Origin: DATBGS01 sp036557885
GTDB taxonomy: Bacteria > Chloroflexota > Ktedonobacteria > Ktedonobacterales > DATBGS01
DNA length: 13,908 bases
Direction: 5' to 3'
Assembly (NCBI GenBank): GCA_036557885.1
Contig: DATBGS010000091.1
Span: 1 to 13,908 of the forward strand
A program made the position numbers and the translations under genes. Of the stretch, positions 13,401-13,908 are shown piece after piece (the stretch's first letter is position 1; every line of letters starts with the position of its first letter). A model generated the notes under the pieces. It did not search any database. It saw only the letters and a list, made by a program, of their open reading frames with translations, and had not been told where the DNA came from.

Positions 13401-13908
13401 ATGACCCCAGACGAGGTGTTGAAGTTTGCACGCGAGCGCGGCGCAAAGATGGTGGATTTCAAGTTTACGGATGTGCCAGGGACATGGCAGCATTTCAGCG
13501 TTCCCTTCTCTGCCTTTAGTGAGGATGCGTTTGAAGAGGGGGTTGGCTTTGATGGGTCGAGTATTCGCGGCTTTCAGGAGATCAATGAGAGCGATATGCT
13601 TTTGATGCCAGACCCGGATACTGCCGTTATGGACCCCTTCACGGCTGCGCCAACCTTGAGCCTGGTATGTGATGTGGCTGAACCTGGCTCAGCCAGAAAG
13701 CCCTATAGCCGCGACCCGCGCTATATTGCGCGCAAAGCCGAGGCATATCTGCGCTCCAGCGGTATTGCTGATGTCAGCTATTGGGGGCCAGAAGCCGAGT
13801 TCTTTATCTTCGATTCTGTGCGCTATAGCTCAACGCAAAACACACAGTTTGCTGAGATTGATTCTGCTGAGGCGCATTGGAACAGCAGCGGCGCGAACTC
13901 CACCAATC
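13401..13908 (+). CDS. glnA: Type I glutamine synthetase, N-terminal part (3' end outside window)
   Basis: The frame is open from ATG 13401 to the window edge, 169 codons. AAAGGAG at 13384-13390 lies ten bases before the ATG. VGFDGSSIRGFQ at 48-59 and the DMLLMPDPDT stretch at 65-74 are typical of the GS beta-grasp domain, and Asp51 corresponds to the residue that binds ammonium. WGPEAEFFIFD at 128-138 contains the metal-ligand glutamates 131 and 133. The enzyme condenses glutamate and ammonia with ATP to make glutamine in the cytoplasm, the main entry of nitrogen. The missing C-terminal two-thirds would hold the adenylylation Tyr, if any. Regulation is probably through the palindromes and hairpin upstream. 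Confidence 0.96.
   Translation, partial: MTPDEVLKFARERGAKMVDFKFTDVPGTWQHFSVPFSAFSEDAFEEGVGFDGSSIRGFQEINESDMLLMPDPDTAVMDPFTAAPTLSLVCDVAEPGSARKPYSRDPRYIARKAEAYLRSSGIADVSYWGPEAEFFIFDSVRYSSTQNTQFAEIDSAEAHWNSSGANSTN

Noticed and set aside
2..13908. CRISPR array, tRNA/rRNA genes, insertion sequences, phage or defence genes
   Set aside because: No regularly spaced repeats, cloverleaf sequences, transposase motifs or nuclease/defence domains were seen on either strand.

Overview
The window looks like chromosomal DNA of a GC-rich bacterium, most plausibly from the Chloroflexota (Ktedonobacteria-like). I base this on the gene mix: a DUF2232-type membrane protein next to EcfA/EcfA/EcfT genes, an MMPL exporter beside a CrtC-like lipoprotein, DUF4177-like small proteins, and type I glutamine synthetase. 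This assignment is inferred from protein character only and was not tested by any search. No tRNA, rRNA, CRISPR array, insertion sequence or phage gene is visible. Both ends of the window cut genes: an MMPL transporter on the left and glnA on the right.

Layout. Bases 2-1584 (+) hold the C-terminus of an MMPL-family membrane protein, coupled by a one-base overlap to a secreted lipocalin-like lipoprotein. Bases 1712-2127 hold a small DUF4177-like gene on the minus strand, with two back-to-back promoters upstream of it. The rightward promoter serves an M24 (Xaa-Pro type) peptidase that ends in a strong hairpin terminator. Bases 3396-5445 (-) form a likely operon read leftward: a second DUF4177-like protein, a ClpP protease, and an extended SDR (NAD-dependent epimerase/reductase-like) whose start overlaps the clpP stop by 4 bp.

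Bases 5595-11333 (+) form the largest block, six genes in one direction with gaps or overlaps of +36, -8, +75, +17 and -11 bp: an XRE regulator, a UbiB/ABC1-type kinase-like protein, a DUF2232 polytopic membrane protein, and the EcfA1-EcfA2-EcfT energy-coupling module. The DUF2232 protein is a candidate substrate-binding (S) component for the module. The first ATPase has Tyr at the place of the normal Q-loop Gln. The XRE promoter is bracketed by a 10-bp perfect inverted repeat, a likely autoregulatory operator.

Bases 11405-13075 (-) encode a GT39-type membrane glycosyltransferase. A 325-bp non-coding region follows, leading into glnA at 13401. It carries two copies of the palindrome TTGTGC-N5-GCACAA with centres 108 bp apart. 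The second copy is the core of a near-perfect 17-bp-arm hairpin followed by TTTTT, so it could be an operator, a leader terminator, or both. This glnA upstream region and the XRE-UbiB-DUF2232-ECF operon are the parts most worth following up. Most other genes belong to well-known families.
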